From assembly GCF_016583795.1 (NCBI RefSeq), contig NZ_NRRS01000038.1, positions 1-34,870 of the forward strand: a stretch of 34,870 nt of DNA, written 5' to 3'. The notes beneath the pieces were generated by a model. That model was given only the letters and a program-made list of their open reading frames with translations. It ran no database searches and was not told the DNA's origin. Below are positions 9,112 through 16,875 of the stretch, one piece after another. Source of the DNA: Rhabdochromatium marinum (GTDB lineage: Bacteria > Pseudomonadota > Gammaproteobacteria > Chromatiales > Chromatiaceae). A program made the translations under genes and the position numbers. Position 1 is the first letter of the stretch. Each line of letters opens with the position of its first letter.

Positions 9112-9547
9112 GGTTAGTACGGTGATTTCATGGCTTTAACGCAAACATAGTAGCGCAATTTGTCGGAAGGCTATGATGCCCAGTGAATGTCGCGATGCCT
9201 GAAAGCCTTTCGGTGCGGCCGCTGGAACGGCTATGCTTACCAGCGACCGAGGTGGATTCCGCCTGCTGATTTCAGTCGCTATTCGGGAGCTATTCCATGA
9301 CCGCTATCGTCAACGATCAAGACCTGCGTGCCCTGCTTGCAACCCTGTCCAGCACCGATTAGCGTCGTATTTGTCTGCTTTTTGTTGAAATTCTGATCCA
9401 TCTGTGCCGGTCAGAGTGTCGCCGTGCTCGTGATACATTTTGGGACACCCAAGTCCTCAAAATGACTGCGCTCGGCGACAGCCATTGGCTCCGGTTCGCC
9501 CCGCTCCGGGCCGTCGCTCCGCCACGAACAACGCCCTTCGGGCTCGT
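9112..9547. other. Gene-poor stretch between the cyclase and the transposase remnant
   Basis: No convincing gene is present. A possible 21-codon reading frame starts at ATG 9298 (begins MTAIVNDQDLRALL) and stops at TAG 9358-9360. The same frame then stays open for a further 75 or so codons, which looks like a decayed coding region, but I do not recognise it. A hairpin lies at 9437-9463. The segment from about 9480 to 9560 is unusually GC-rich and contains several GCTCCG direct repeats, suggestive of a dispersed intergenic repeat, with only one copy visible here. Confidence 0.4.
9437..9463. other. AT-rich-armed hairpin in the intergenic stretch
   Basis: The arms ATTTTG-GGAC and GTCC-T-CAAAAT pair as a roughly 10-bp stem with one bulged base around a 6-base loop. 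The outer A/T runs could make it act as a weak terminator in either direction, or it could be the boundary of a decayed mobile element. Confidence 0.35.
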
Positions 9548-9748
9548 TCAGGCTACGGCACGTATGGCGATCGGGGGGCGTACCTGAAAATGCTCGATGT
9601 GGCAGACCTGTTTGATCGCCTGGTGGTACTGTTCAATCTGCCAGTGTTGGTCATGCAGTCCAAGGAATTGGTCACGAGCGAAGAAGGATAAAGACCCCAC
9701 TTCGGGTAAGTGAACGGCGTAGTGGCGCCCCCGTGCATCCGCTGGATA
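9548..9748 (-). pseudogene. Remnant of a DDE transposase C-terminus
   Basis: On the minus strand a 66-codon frame lies between stops (TAA at 9749-9751 and TGA at 9548-9550). It contains the segment HWQIEQYHQAIKQV followed by CHIEHFQVR. A Trp-x-Ile-Glu-x-[Tyr/Phe]-His-x-x-[Ile/Leu]-Lys-Gln signature with the catalytic Glu is typical of the C-terminal end of IS4/IS701-like DDE transposases. There is no start codon context, no N-terminal catalytic domain in the window, and the frame stops soon after the signature. It is therefore a decayed fragment rather than a working element. No terminal inverted repeats could be found around it. The exact IS family is uncertain. Confidence 0.6.
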
Positions 9749-9761
9749 TTATCCCCGGCGG

Positions 9762-11879
9762 TTAAGTCGACAGTGACGGGGCGCAGCTGTCCTGTGCCGG
9801 TGGTGACTCCCCGCTGATTTGGTTGATCTCTGCGAGTGTGTGTTCATGAGCGGTATGCAGCGCGGCGAGTAGCTCGTCACAGTTTGTCTGTCCGGCATCG
9901 AGCGCTTGTTCCAGCTGTTTGGCCGCTGCGCTGAGTCGATTGGCGCCAACATTGGCGCTCACCCCGCGCAGGCGATGGGCGAGGGCACGGGCCTCGGTGG
10001 GATTTTCGTCGCTTAGCGCAGCTGTAATCGCCTCTGGGGTATCGATCACCGATTGTGAAAATGTTTGCAGCAATTCATTGCATTCTTGTTGATCGCCAAG
10101 CAGCGCATACAGATGCTCGTGGTCGATGTTTGGTGAGCTTGATGAGGCGGTGGTAATGACTGGCGGCTCTGGGGGAGAGGACGAGGGGGATGGGCCGGAT
10201 GGAGACGCACTGGATGAAGCTGAACTGGCGGCTGTTGCTTTGGGCGGCAACCAGCGCCCCAGGATGTTTTTCAGATCGTGCAATCGCAATGGCTTGGCCA
10301 GCAGGTCGTTGAGACCGGCAGTGCGCACGCGTTCTCGTTCGGTGTTGGTAACGCCGGCGGTGAGCGCAATGACGGGCAGCTTGGCCCAAGCCGGGTTATT
10401 GCGCAGGTGCTCAGTGGCGCTCAGGCCATCCATCTCGGGCATTTGGATGTCCATCAGCACCAGCTCGAAGTCGCCCTCGGCCAGGCATTGCAGAGCCTCG
10501 TGACCGTTGTTGGCCAGGGTGACTTCGGCACCAAACAAGCCTAGCATGTCGTGGATGATGCGCCGGTTGATAGGCTGATCCTCAACGACCAGAATGCGCC
10601 GCCCGCGCAGGTTGAGGTCGGCGGCGGCCTTGGCCGCGCGGGTGGCGGGCGAGTCGGCCACGAAAAGTTCGCTTGGTGCCTGAGCCGGCGGCAGGCTGAT
10701 CTCAAAGGAGAAACGACTGCCGATTCCCGGAGTGCTTTCAATCTCCAGCCATCCGCCCATGCGCTCGACTAAATGGCGGCTGATGCTCAAGCCCAGGCCA
10801 GTGCCGCCAAAGCGACGCGCGATGGAATTATCACCCTGGGTGAAGGGCTGAAACAGCCGTGACTGGGTGTCTTGGTCCATGCCGATGCCAGTGTCGCCCA
10901 CCGACCAGCGCAGGCGGACCTGCTGGTCGCTCTGCTCCAAGCATTGCAGGCATAAGCTGATTGTGCCATGTTCGGTGAACTTGATCGCGTTGCTCAGCAG
11001 GTTGGACAGCACTTGGCGCAGACGTAGCGGGTCGCCGATCAGCCAGCGGGGCACATCCGGGTCACAGGAAGAGATCAGCTGCAATCCTTTGCTTTGGGCC
11101 ATGGGCGCAAACAGAGAGCGTTCGCTCTCGAACAGCGCCTCACGATCGAAGGGGATGCTTTCCAGGCTCAGCTCGCCGGAGTCGATTTTCGACTGATCCA
11201 GAATATCGTTCAGGATACCGAGCAGCTGCTCGCCGGATTGATGCAATTCTTGCAGGTATTGGCGCGTGGTCTCATCCAGCGGGCGGCGCAGCGCCAGTTC
11301 GGCCAGGCCGAGCACGCCATTCATCGGCGTGCGGATTTCATGGCTCATGCGCGCGAGAAAGCCGCTTTCCACCTCGGCGGCGGCTTCCGCGCGGGCCACG
11401 GCCTTGGTCAGCGTCTCATTTGCTGCGCGCAACCGATCCTCAAGTTGGTGGCGCTCAGTAATGTCGACTGAGATATTGCCCGTGCCCAGCAACTCGCCCT
11501 GAGCGTCGAAAATCGGGTGCTTTTTGGTTAGGTAATAGCGCGTGCTGCCATCGTGAGCCATGACCGGCTCTTCGCGCACAATGACCTCGCCCGCCGGCAG
11601 GCGCTGGGCGGCGCGCTCATCGGCCATATAGGTGCGCACTGGCTCGGTATCCGGGGAAACGCCAAAGATCTCGGCGTCGGTCTTGCCGATCAGCGTATCA
11701 ACTGAGTCCTTGCCGGCCACGCGGGCAAAAGCAGCGTTGGCAGCTACCAGCCGCAGGTCCAGGTCCTTGACCACCACGATGGCGTCGCTATGCTCGACCA
11801 CTGCGGACAGCGCCGCCATTTTCCACTGCCAGGGATTCTTGGCAGCGCTGTTGTGAGGATGGTCTTGTTTGTGCTGCAT
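9762..11879 (-). CDS. Hybrid sensor histidine kinase (PAS-HisKA-HATPase-REC-Hpt)
   Basis: I choose the ATG at 11879 over the one at 11891, because GAGG sits six bases before it while the first ATG has no properly spaced site. In numbering from the upstream ATG, the domains are: PAS about 30-150; HisKA with the phospho-accepting His184 in RMSHEIRTPMNG; HATPase about 285-400 with GDTGIGM and GGTGLGLSI boxes; receiver about 431-545 with Asp481 in LMDIQMPEMDG and Lys533; a Ser/Pro-rich linker about 553-588; and a C-terminal Hpt domain with His639 in ALAHRLRGVSANVG. All four relay residues are present, so this is a complete intramolecular phosphorelay resembling BarA/ArcB types. There is no transmembrane segment, so sensing is cytoplasmic through PAS. 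It lies 43 bases downstream of the tmRNA 3' end on the same strand. The output regulator is not in the immediate neighbourhood. Confidence 0.92.
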   Translation of the reverse strand: MQHKQDHPHNSAAKNPWQWKMAALSAVVEHSDAIVVVKDLDLRLVAANAAFARVAGKDSVDTLIGKTDAEIFGVSPDTEPVRTYMADERAAQRLPAGEVIVREEPVMAHDGSTRYYLTKKHPIFDAQGELLGTGNISVDITERHQLEDRLRAANETLTKAVARAEAAAEVESGFLARMSHEIRTPMNGVLGLAELALRRPLDETTRQYLQELHQSGEQLLGILNDILDQSKIDSGELSLESIPFDREALFESERSLFAPMAQSKGLQLISSCDPDVPRWLIGDPLRLRQVLSNLLSNAIKFTEHGTISLCLQCLEQSDQQVRLRWSVGDTGIGMDQDTQSRLFQPFTQGDNSIARRFGGTGLGLSISRHLVERMGGWLEIESTPGIGSRFSFEISLPPAQAPSELFVADSPATRAAKAAADLNLRGRRILVVEDQPINRRIIHDMLGLFGAEVTLANNGHEALQCLAEGDFELVLMDIQMPEMDGLSATEHLRNNPAWAKLPVIALTAGVTNTERERVRTAGLNDLLAKPLRLHDLKNILGRWLPPKATAASSASSSASPSGPSPSSSPPEPPVITTASSSSPNIDHEHLYALLGDQQECNELLQTFSQSVIDTPEAITAALSDENPTEARALAHRLRGVSANVGANRLSAAAKQLEQALDAGQTNCDELLAALHTAHEHTLAEINQISGESPPAQDSCAPSLST

Positions 11880-11922
11880 GAGCGACCTCATGCCTTTTTT
11901 ATTCTACGCAGCGCGTATTAAA

Positions 11923-12282
11923 TGGTGGAGGCGGCGGGAATTGAACCCGCGTCCGCAAGCCCTCTGCCGTTGGTCCTACATGCTTAGTCCGCTCTATTGT
12001 GTTTAACCTTCCGTCGCCCGAGGGACAGGGCGATCAGTCGGCGATCCCGAATTGGGTTTTAGCGGATCAGGTCCAGGCTCCCTGCACCGCGATCCTGTGT
12101 GAGGTTACCCCACGAATCCATCGCCCACAGGCAAGTGATGGTGTGAGGCCCGCTGGGATTAAGCAGCGAGGGCGTAGTTGTCGTCGTTGGCAACTATAGA
12201 GTTGCGGATAGTTTTACGAGGTCTCCCGCACCTCGGCATGCACCTCGGGTTTCGCGACCCACGTCGAAGCCATGTCGCCCCC
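11923..12282 (-). ncRNA. ssrA: Transfer-messenger RNA (tmRNA)
   Basis: The minus strand reads as a one-piece tmRNA of about 360 nt. The 5' end GGGGGCG pairs with CGCCTCC just before the 3' ACCA to give the seven-pair acceptor stem, and the T-arm contains GGTTCAATTCC with the invariant TTC. The tmRNA-specific 5' segment GACATGGCTTCGACG is present. The internal reading frame at 12191-12159 encodes ANDDNYALAA and then TAA. The encoded CCA lies at 11923-11925. It rescues stalled ribosomes and tags their products for proteolysis. It sits between rimI and the hybrid kinase, all on the minus strand. This is one of the most secure calls in the window; only the exact 5' base could shift by one. Confidence 0.97.
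12159..12191 (-). other. tmRNA tag-peptide reading frame (ANDDNYALAA)
   Basis: Resume codon GCC at 12189-12191 is followed by codons for NDDNYALAA and a TAA stop. The C-terminal ALAA is the ClpXP/ClpAP recognition end. Compared with the E. coli tag (ANDENYALAA), one Glu is replaced by Asp. Confidence 0.95.
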
Positions 12283-12303
12283 CTTGGAAACTGATCGGAC
12301 AGG

Positions 12304-12894
12304 TTACTCCGGCTTTGGTTCTGGTGCAAGGCTGCAGCCCATGACTACGGCATCTTCGCGGCCGTTTCCGGCGGGGTAGTAGTCGCGGCGCAGGCCAATT
12401 TCATTGAATCCCTCAGCCTGGTAGAGCGCGAGGGCTGGTTGGTTGGAAGTGCGTACCTCCAGGAAGGCCGACTCGGCCTGGCGCTGGCGGGCGATGGCGA
12501 GCAGGCGGCGCAGCAGCAGGCGGCCGAAACCGCAGCCCTGATGGTTCGGATGGATGCAAAGATTCAGTATGTGGCATTCGTCGGCCACCAGCATCATGAC
12601 GCCATGGCCGAGGAGCGCTTGGGACAGGGCCTGTTCGACGACCAGACAGTAATGGCCGGCCTTGAGCGAGTCCTCGAAAATACCCGGTGACCAGGGGCTA
12701 TGATGCGCGGCTCGCTCAATGGCGAGGACGGCGCTGAGGTCATGGAACTGCATGCGGCGCAGATAGAGACCGGCACTGGGCGGTTCAGCGGGGGCTGGGG
12801 CCGGAACCCGACGGGTCGGAATACTGACGGAAGTCACTGTCTTGCGCGATTGTTGGGGATTCACTGAGGCTAGGGGGGTCAAAAGCCGTGCCAT
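12304..12894 (-). CDS. rimI: Ribosomal-protein-S18-alanine N-acetyltransferase (GNAT family)
   Basis: The 196-residue GNAT protein has a RimI-type core from about residue 43: LYLRRMQFHDLSAVLAIE, then SPWSPGIFEDSL, which is typical of RimI. The acetyl-CoA loop QGCGFGRLL is at 119-127 (Q-x-x-G-x-G). It is followed by LEVRTSN from 145 and ALYQAEGF with Tyr158, the usual general acid. RimI acetylates the N-terminal alanine of ribosomal protein S18. The first 42 residues are an extra Pro/Ala-rich stretch absent from typical RimI (about 150 residues), so the true start may be further downstream, for example GTG at 12837. It ends 21 bases before the tmRNA 5' end on the same strand. Confidence 0.85.
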   Translation of the reverse strand: MARLLTPLASVNPQQSRKTVTSVSIPTRRVPAPAPAEPPSAGLYLRRMQFHDLSAVLAIERAAHHSPWSPGIFEDSLKAGHYCLVVEQALSQALLGHGVMMLVADECHILNLCIHPNHQGCGFGRLLLRRLLAIARQRQAESAFLEVRTSNQPALALYQAEGFNEIGLRRDYYPAGNGREDAVVMGCSLAPEPKPE

Positions 12895-13194
12895 TCGCGT
12901 TATATTGGCAAGTATGGGATGGGGGGCGCAACCTGACCCAATATCCCAAGTTTTTCTTCACAATGGAACCGCACCCACGCATTCAGTGCGTCTGACGTTC
13001 ATTCGTTTCCTGACGAGCACCCGTTTCGGATGGTCAAGATCCGGATTGTCACTCGGTGGCGCTCGGCGACCTGTTCGCCGGGCGCTTTTGTATTGGCGCA
13101 GCTTGGTCATGGCGTGTGTTTGGTTGCAGCCTATTTCCGGCCCATTCAGTGAGCCATTCTATCGAATTCATCAACCCAGCATTCGGGACTGATC
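12895..13194. promoter_or_regulatory. Divergent rimI/nifJ intergenic region
   Basis: This 300-base stretch separates rimI (-) from nifJ (+) and must hold both promoters. No consensus -35/-10 pair stands out for either. An open frame across it (12842-13192) has no recognisable content and overlaps rimI on the opposite strand, so I treat it as noise. The one clear structure is the hairpin at 13059-13089. A short inverted repeat, ACGCA-TTCAG-TGCGT, lies near 12977. Confidence 0.5.
13059..13089 (+). terminator. Terminator-like hairpin in the nifJ leader
   Basis: The arms GCGCTCGGCGA and TCGCCGGGCGC form an 11-pair stem (one G-T pair) around a five-base loop, followed directly by TTTT. This has the form of a rho-independent terminator on the plus strand, about 105 bases before nifJ. 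No plus-strand gene ends here, so it might act as an attenuator or end a short leader RNA. The short T-run makes the terminator role tentative. Confidence 0.45.
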
Positions 13195-16100
13195 ATGTCG
13201 CAACAGCAAACGGTAACTATCGACGGCAATGAAGCCGCCGCCTATGTCGCACACATGACCAATGAGGTCATCGCGATTTATCCCATTACTCCCTCGTCCA
13301 ACATGGGCGAATGGGCCGACGAGTGGTCCTCGCTCGGCGTCAAGAATCTCTGGGGTACCATCCCCGATGTGGTCGAGATGCAAAGCGAGGGCGGCGCCGC
13401 CGGTGCCATCCATGGCGCCCTGCAGGGCGGATCGCTCTCGACCACCTTTACTGCGTCTCAGGGTCTGTTGTTGATGATCCCGAACATGTACAAGATCGCC
13501 GGCGAGCTGACGCCGACGGTGTTTCATGTCTCCGCGCGCTCACTGGCCGCCCAGGCGCTGTCGATCTTTGGCGATCATTCCGATGTGATGGCCTGCCGCG
13601 CCACCGGTTATGCGATGCTGAGCTCGTCCTCAGTGCAAGAGGTGATGGACTTTGCCCTGATTGCTCAGGCGGCGACACTGGAGTCGCGCATTCCCTTTAT
13701 TCATTTCTTCGACGGCTTCCGCACCTCACACGAGGTGGCCAAGATTACCAAGCTGCCGGTCGAGACCATCCGCGCCATGATCGACGAGGAACTGGTCAAG
13801 GCGCACCGCAGCCGGGCGTTGAATCCCGACCATCCCACCATTCGCGGCACCTCACAGAACCCGGATGTTTACTTCCAGGGCCGCGAGACAGTAAATCCCT
13901 ACTACAGTGCGCTGCCCGATATTATGGTCAAGTGCATGGACCGCTTCGCCGAGCTGACCGGGCGCCAGTACAAGCTGTTTGAGTACGTCGGCGCACCCGA
14001 TGCCGAACGATTGGTGATGCTGATGGGCTCCGGCATTGGTGCCGCCCAGGAGGCGGTTGAGCATCTGGTCGCCCAGGGCGAAAAGGTCGGCATGATTAAG
14101 GTACGGCTGTACCGGCCCTTCGATGTGCCGCGGCTGCTGGAAGTGATGCCGGTCACCGCACAGAAAATCGCTGTGCTTGATCGCACCAAGGAGCCGGGCG
14201 CCGATGGCGAGCCCATGTACAAGGATATGATCACCGCCATGGCCGAGGGGGTGGGCGAGGGGCGCATCGCCAAGATGCCCTATATCGTCGGCGGGCGCTA
14301 TGGGCTGTCGTCCAAGGAGTTCACCCCAGCCATGGTCAAGGGCGTGCTCGATGAGCTGAAGAAAGACAAGCCCAAGAACCACTTCACCGTCGGCATCATC
14401 GACGATGTCAGTCACACCAATCTGGACTGGGATCCGAGCTTCCAGCCCGATGCCACCCAGGGTGTGACCAATTGCGTTTTCTATGGCTTGGGGTCGGACG
14501 GCACTGTGTCCGCCAATAAGAACTCCATCAAGATCATTTCTGAGGAAACGCCCAACTATGGCCAGGGCTATTTCGAGTACGACTCGAAAAAGGCTGGTGC
14601 CATGACGGTGTCGCATCTGCGTTTCGGTCCCAAGCCGATTCACAGCACCTATCTGATCGGTGAGCATGAGGCAAGCTTCGTCGCCTGCCATCAGCCGACC
14701 TTCATCACCCGCTTCGATATGCTGGAGAAGGCGGCTCCGGGCGCGACCTTCCTGCTCAACTCGCAGACGCCGGCCGACAAGGTGTGGGACGATCTGCCCA
14801 AGAGCATGCAGCAGCAGATGATCGACAAGAACATCAGCTTTTATGTGGTCGATGCCTATGGGATCGCGGCCAAGACCAACATGGGCCGGCGCATTAACAC
14901 CATCATGCAGACCTGCTTCTTTGCCATCTCCGGCATCCTGCCGCGCGAGGAGGCGATTGCGCAGATCAAAAAGGCGGTTGAGAAAACCTATGGCAAGAAA
15001 GGCCAGCATCTGCTTGATCGCAACTATGCCGCTATTGATGCCAGTATCGATGGGTTGCACAAGGTCGAGATTCCTGGTCAGGTCAGCAGTGCCTTCGAGT
15101 GCCCACCGGTGGTGCCTAGCGATGCTCCGGATTTTGTCCAAAGGGTCACGGCTACGCTGATTGCTGGCAAGGGCAACCAGCTGCCGGTCAGTCTGATGCC
15201 CTCCGACGGCACCTGGCCAACCGGAACCACCCAGTACGAAAAGCGCAATCTCGCCCTGCAACTGCCCAAGTGGGAGGACGACCTCTGCACCCAGTGCGGC
15301 AAGTGCCCGATGGTGTGCCCGCATGCGGCCATTCGCGCCAAGGTCTACCCGGCTGAACTCGTCGAGCAGGCGCCTTCAAGCTTCCAGCATGTGCCGATTA
15401 AGGGCAAGGACTTCCCCGAGGGCTATCAGGTCACCTATCAGGTGGCACCGGATGACTGCACCGGCTGTGGCATCTGTGTCGAAGTCTGCCCGATTCGCGA
15501 CCGCAAGGATCCGAACCGCAAGGCGCTGAACATGGTTCCCGCCGAGGAACGTCACGCTCTGGAGCAGCCGAATTGGGACTTCTTCCTGACTCTGCCAGAG
15601 TACGACCGCACCAAGCTTGATTCGGGCAAGATCAAGCATGCCATGATGATGCAGCCGCTGTTCGAGTTCTCCGGCGCTTGCGTCGGCTGCGGCGAGACGC
15701 CTTATGTGAAGCTCGCCACCCAGCTGTTTGGTGACCGCATGCTGATTGCCAACGCCACCGGCTGCTCGTCGATCTATGGCGGCAATCTGCCCACCACACC
15801 CTATACTACCGATCCGAACGGCCGCGGCCCGACCTGGAACAACTCCCTGTTTGAGGACAATGCCGAATTTGGCCTTGGGCTGCGCTTGGCGGTCGACAAA
15901 CAGGCCGAGCAGGCGCGTGAGTACTTGGTCAAGCTGGCGGACAAGATCGGTCAGGAGCTGGTCGATGGGCTGCTGAATGCCGATCAGAGCACCGAGGCGG
16001 GGATTTTCGAGCAGCGCGCGCGCGTCGATGCGCTCAAGCAAAAGCTCGCCAGCATGGAAGGCAGCATCGACGTGCATTCACTGGAGGCGACCTGCGAGCA

Positions 16101-16791
16101 GTTGGTTAAACGCAGTGTGTGGATTGTCGGTGGTGACGGCTGGGCCTACGACATCGGCTACGGCGGCCTTGATCATGTGCTCTCGACCGGGCGTAACGTC
16201 AATCTACTGGTGCTCGACACCGAGGTCTATTCCAACACCGGCGGCCAGACCTCCAAGGCTACGCCCATGGGCGCGGTGGCCAAGTTCTCCGCCGGCGGCA
16301 AGCCGACCTTCAAGAAAGACCTGGCGATGATGGCTATGGCCTACGAGAACGTCTATGTCGCCCAGGTCGCCTTTGGCTCCAAGGATGTGCATACCCTGCG
16401 CGCCTTCCTGGAGGCCGAGTCCTACGATGGCCCGTCGCTGCTGGTCTGCTACTCGCCCTGTATCGCCCATGGCGCGGATCTGTCAAATAACCTGCGTCAG
16501 CAGGACATGGCGGTCAACTCCGGGCACTGGCCGCTGTTCCGCTACGATCCACGCAAGACCGCCCAGGGCGATAATCCGCTGCACATCGACAGCAAGGCGC
16601 CGAGCGTCCCGTACCGGGATTACATCTACAGCGAGCATCGCTTCAATGTGCTGAACCGCACCCATCCGGACGCCGCCGAGCGCTTCCTGGCGTTGGCGCA
16701 GAAGCATGTCGAGACGCGTTTCTCGCTCTATGAGCAGATGGCGCGCCTGGCGGTGCAGAAGGCGCCCAAGCCGGTTGAGAAAAAAGCCTAA
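13195..16791 (+). CDS. nifJ: Pyruvate:ferredoxin (flavodoxin) oxidoreductase, single-chain
   Basis: The 1198-residue single-chain enzyme matches the usual NifJ/PFOR length. It interconverts pyruvate plus CoA with acetyl-CoA plus CO2, passing low-potential electrons to ferredoxin or flavodoxin. The N-terminal pyrimidine-binding domain shows IAIYPITPSSNMGEWAD. An inserted ferredoxin domain carries two 4Fe-4S motifs: C698/701/704/708 (CTQCGKCPMVC) and C755/758/761/765 (CTGCGICVEVC). The C-terminal TPP domain has CVGCGETPY (C829, C832) for the third cluster and the TPP/Mg motif GDGWAYDIGYGG near 980. A further Cys in LLVCYSPC lies near 1085. In an anaerobic or phototrophic organism it could work in reductive carboxylation, fermentation of storage carbon, or electron supply to nitrogenase. 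It is followed by a DHODH-like gene behind a strong hairpin. Confidence 0.97.
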   Translation: MSQQQTVTIDGNEAAAYVAHMTNEVIAIYPITPSSNMGEWADEWSSLGVKNLWGTIPDVVEMQSEGGAAGAIHGALQGGSLSTTFTASQGLLLMIPNMYKIAGELTPTVFHVSARSLAAQALSIFGDHSDVMACRATGYAMLSSSSVQEVMDFALIAQAATLESRIPFIHFFDGFRTSHEVAKITKLPVETIRAMIDEELVKAHRSRALNPDHPTIRGTSQNPDVYFQGRETVNPYYSALPDIMVKCMDRFAELTGRQYKLFEYVGAPDAERLVMLMGSGIGAAQEAVEHLVAQGEKVGMIKVRLYRPFDVPRLLEVMPVTAQKIAVLDRTKEPGADGEPMYKDMITAMAEGVGEGRIAKMPYIVGGRYGLSSKEFTPAMVKGVLDELKKDKPKNHFTVGIIDDVSHTNLDWDPSFQPDATQGVTNCVFYGLGSDGTVSANKNSIKIISEETPNYGQGYFEYDSKKAGAMTVSHLRFGPKPIHSTYLIGEHEASFVACHQPTFITRFDMLEKAAPGATFLLNSQTPADKVWDDLPKSMQQQMIDKNISFYVVDAYGIAAKTNMGRRINTIMQTCFFAISGILPREEAIAQIKKAVEKTYGKKGQHLLDRNYAAIDASIDGLHKVEIPGQVSSAFECPPVVPSDAPDFVQRVTATLIAGKGNQLPVSLMPSDGTWPTGTTQYEKRNLALQLPKWEDDLCTQCGKCPMVCPHAAIRAKVYPAELVEQAPSSFQHVPIKGKDFPEGYQVTYQVAPDDCTGCGICVEVCPIRDRKDPNRKALNMVPAEERHALEQPNWDFFLTLPEYDRTKLDSGKIKHAMMMQPLFEFSGACVGCGETPYVKLATQLFGDRMLIANATGCSSIYGGNLPTTPYTTDPNGRGPTWNNSLFEDNAEFGLGLRLAVDKQAEQAREYLVKLADKIGQELVDGLLNADQSTEAGIFEQRARVDALKQKLASMEGSIDVHSLEATCEQLVKRSVWIVGGDGWAYDIGYGGLDHVLSTGRNVNLLVLDTEVYSNTGGQTSKATPMGAVAKFSAGGKPTFKKDLAMMAMAYENVYVAQVAFGSKDVHTLRAFLEAESYDGPSLLVCYSPCIAHGADLSNNLRQQDMAVNSGHWPLFRYDPRKTAQGDNPLHIDSKAPSVPYRDYIYSEHRFNVLNRTHPDAAERFLALAQKHVETRFSLYEQMARLAVQKAPKPVEKKA

Positions 16792-16798
16792 GTCCGTC

Positions 16799-16832
16799 GG
16801 CGCCGGGCCGGGTTTCAACCCTGTCTGGCGCC
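16799..16832. other. Strong intergenic hairpin between nifJ and the DHODH-like gene
   Basis: The arms begin and end with GGCGCC and close on GGGTT/AACCC, giving a 16-position stem with one mismatch and two G-T pairs around a very small loop. No T-run follows, so it is not a classical terminator. It could stabilise the nifJ mRNA 3' end or mark a processing site, allowing different expression of the two genes. Confidence 0.55.
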
Positions 16833-16875
16833 TGGCGTGCAGCATTCAGTATTCACATTTTCCCGGAGAATCCCT

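Noticed and set aside
9298-9360. Amber stop read-through (21-codon frame continuing past TAG)
   Set aside because: No recognisable protein on either side of the TAG and no sign of a suppressor context; a decayed frame is simpler.
9480-9560. CRISPR-like repeats in the GC-rich block
   Set aside because: The GCTCCG copies are only six bases long with unequal spacing, not repeat-spacer units. No cas genes are present.
12842-13192. Plus-strand frame spanning the rimI/nifJ intergenic region
   Set aside because: It overlaps the rimI start, has no ribosome-binding site, crosses the 13059 hairpin, and its composition (Arg/Ser/Phe/Trp mixture) is not protein-like.
13852-15324. 490-codon open frame on the minus strand opposite nifJ
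   Set aside because: It mirrors the highly conserved NifJ codons, has a His/Gln/Gly-rich shadow composition, and shows no domain. Such long antisense frames are common in GC-rich coding DNA.
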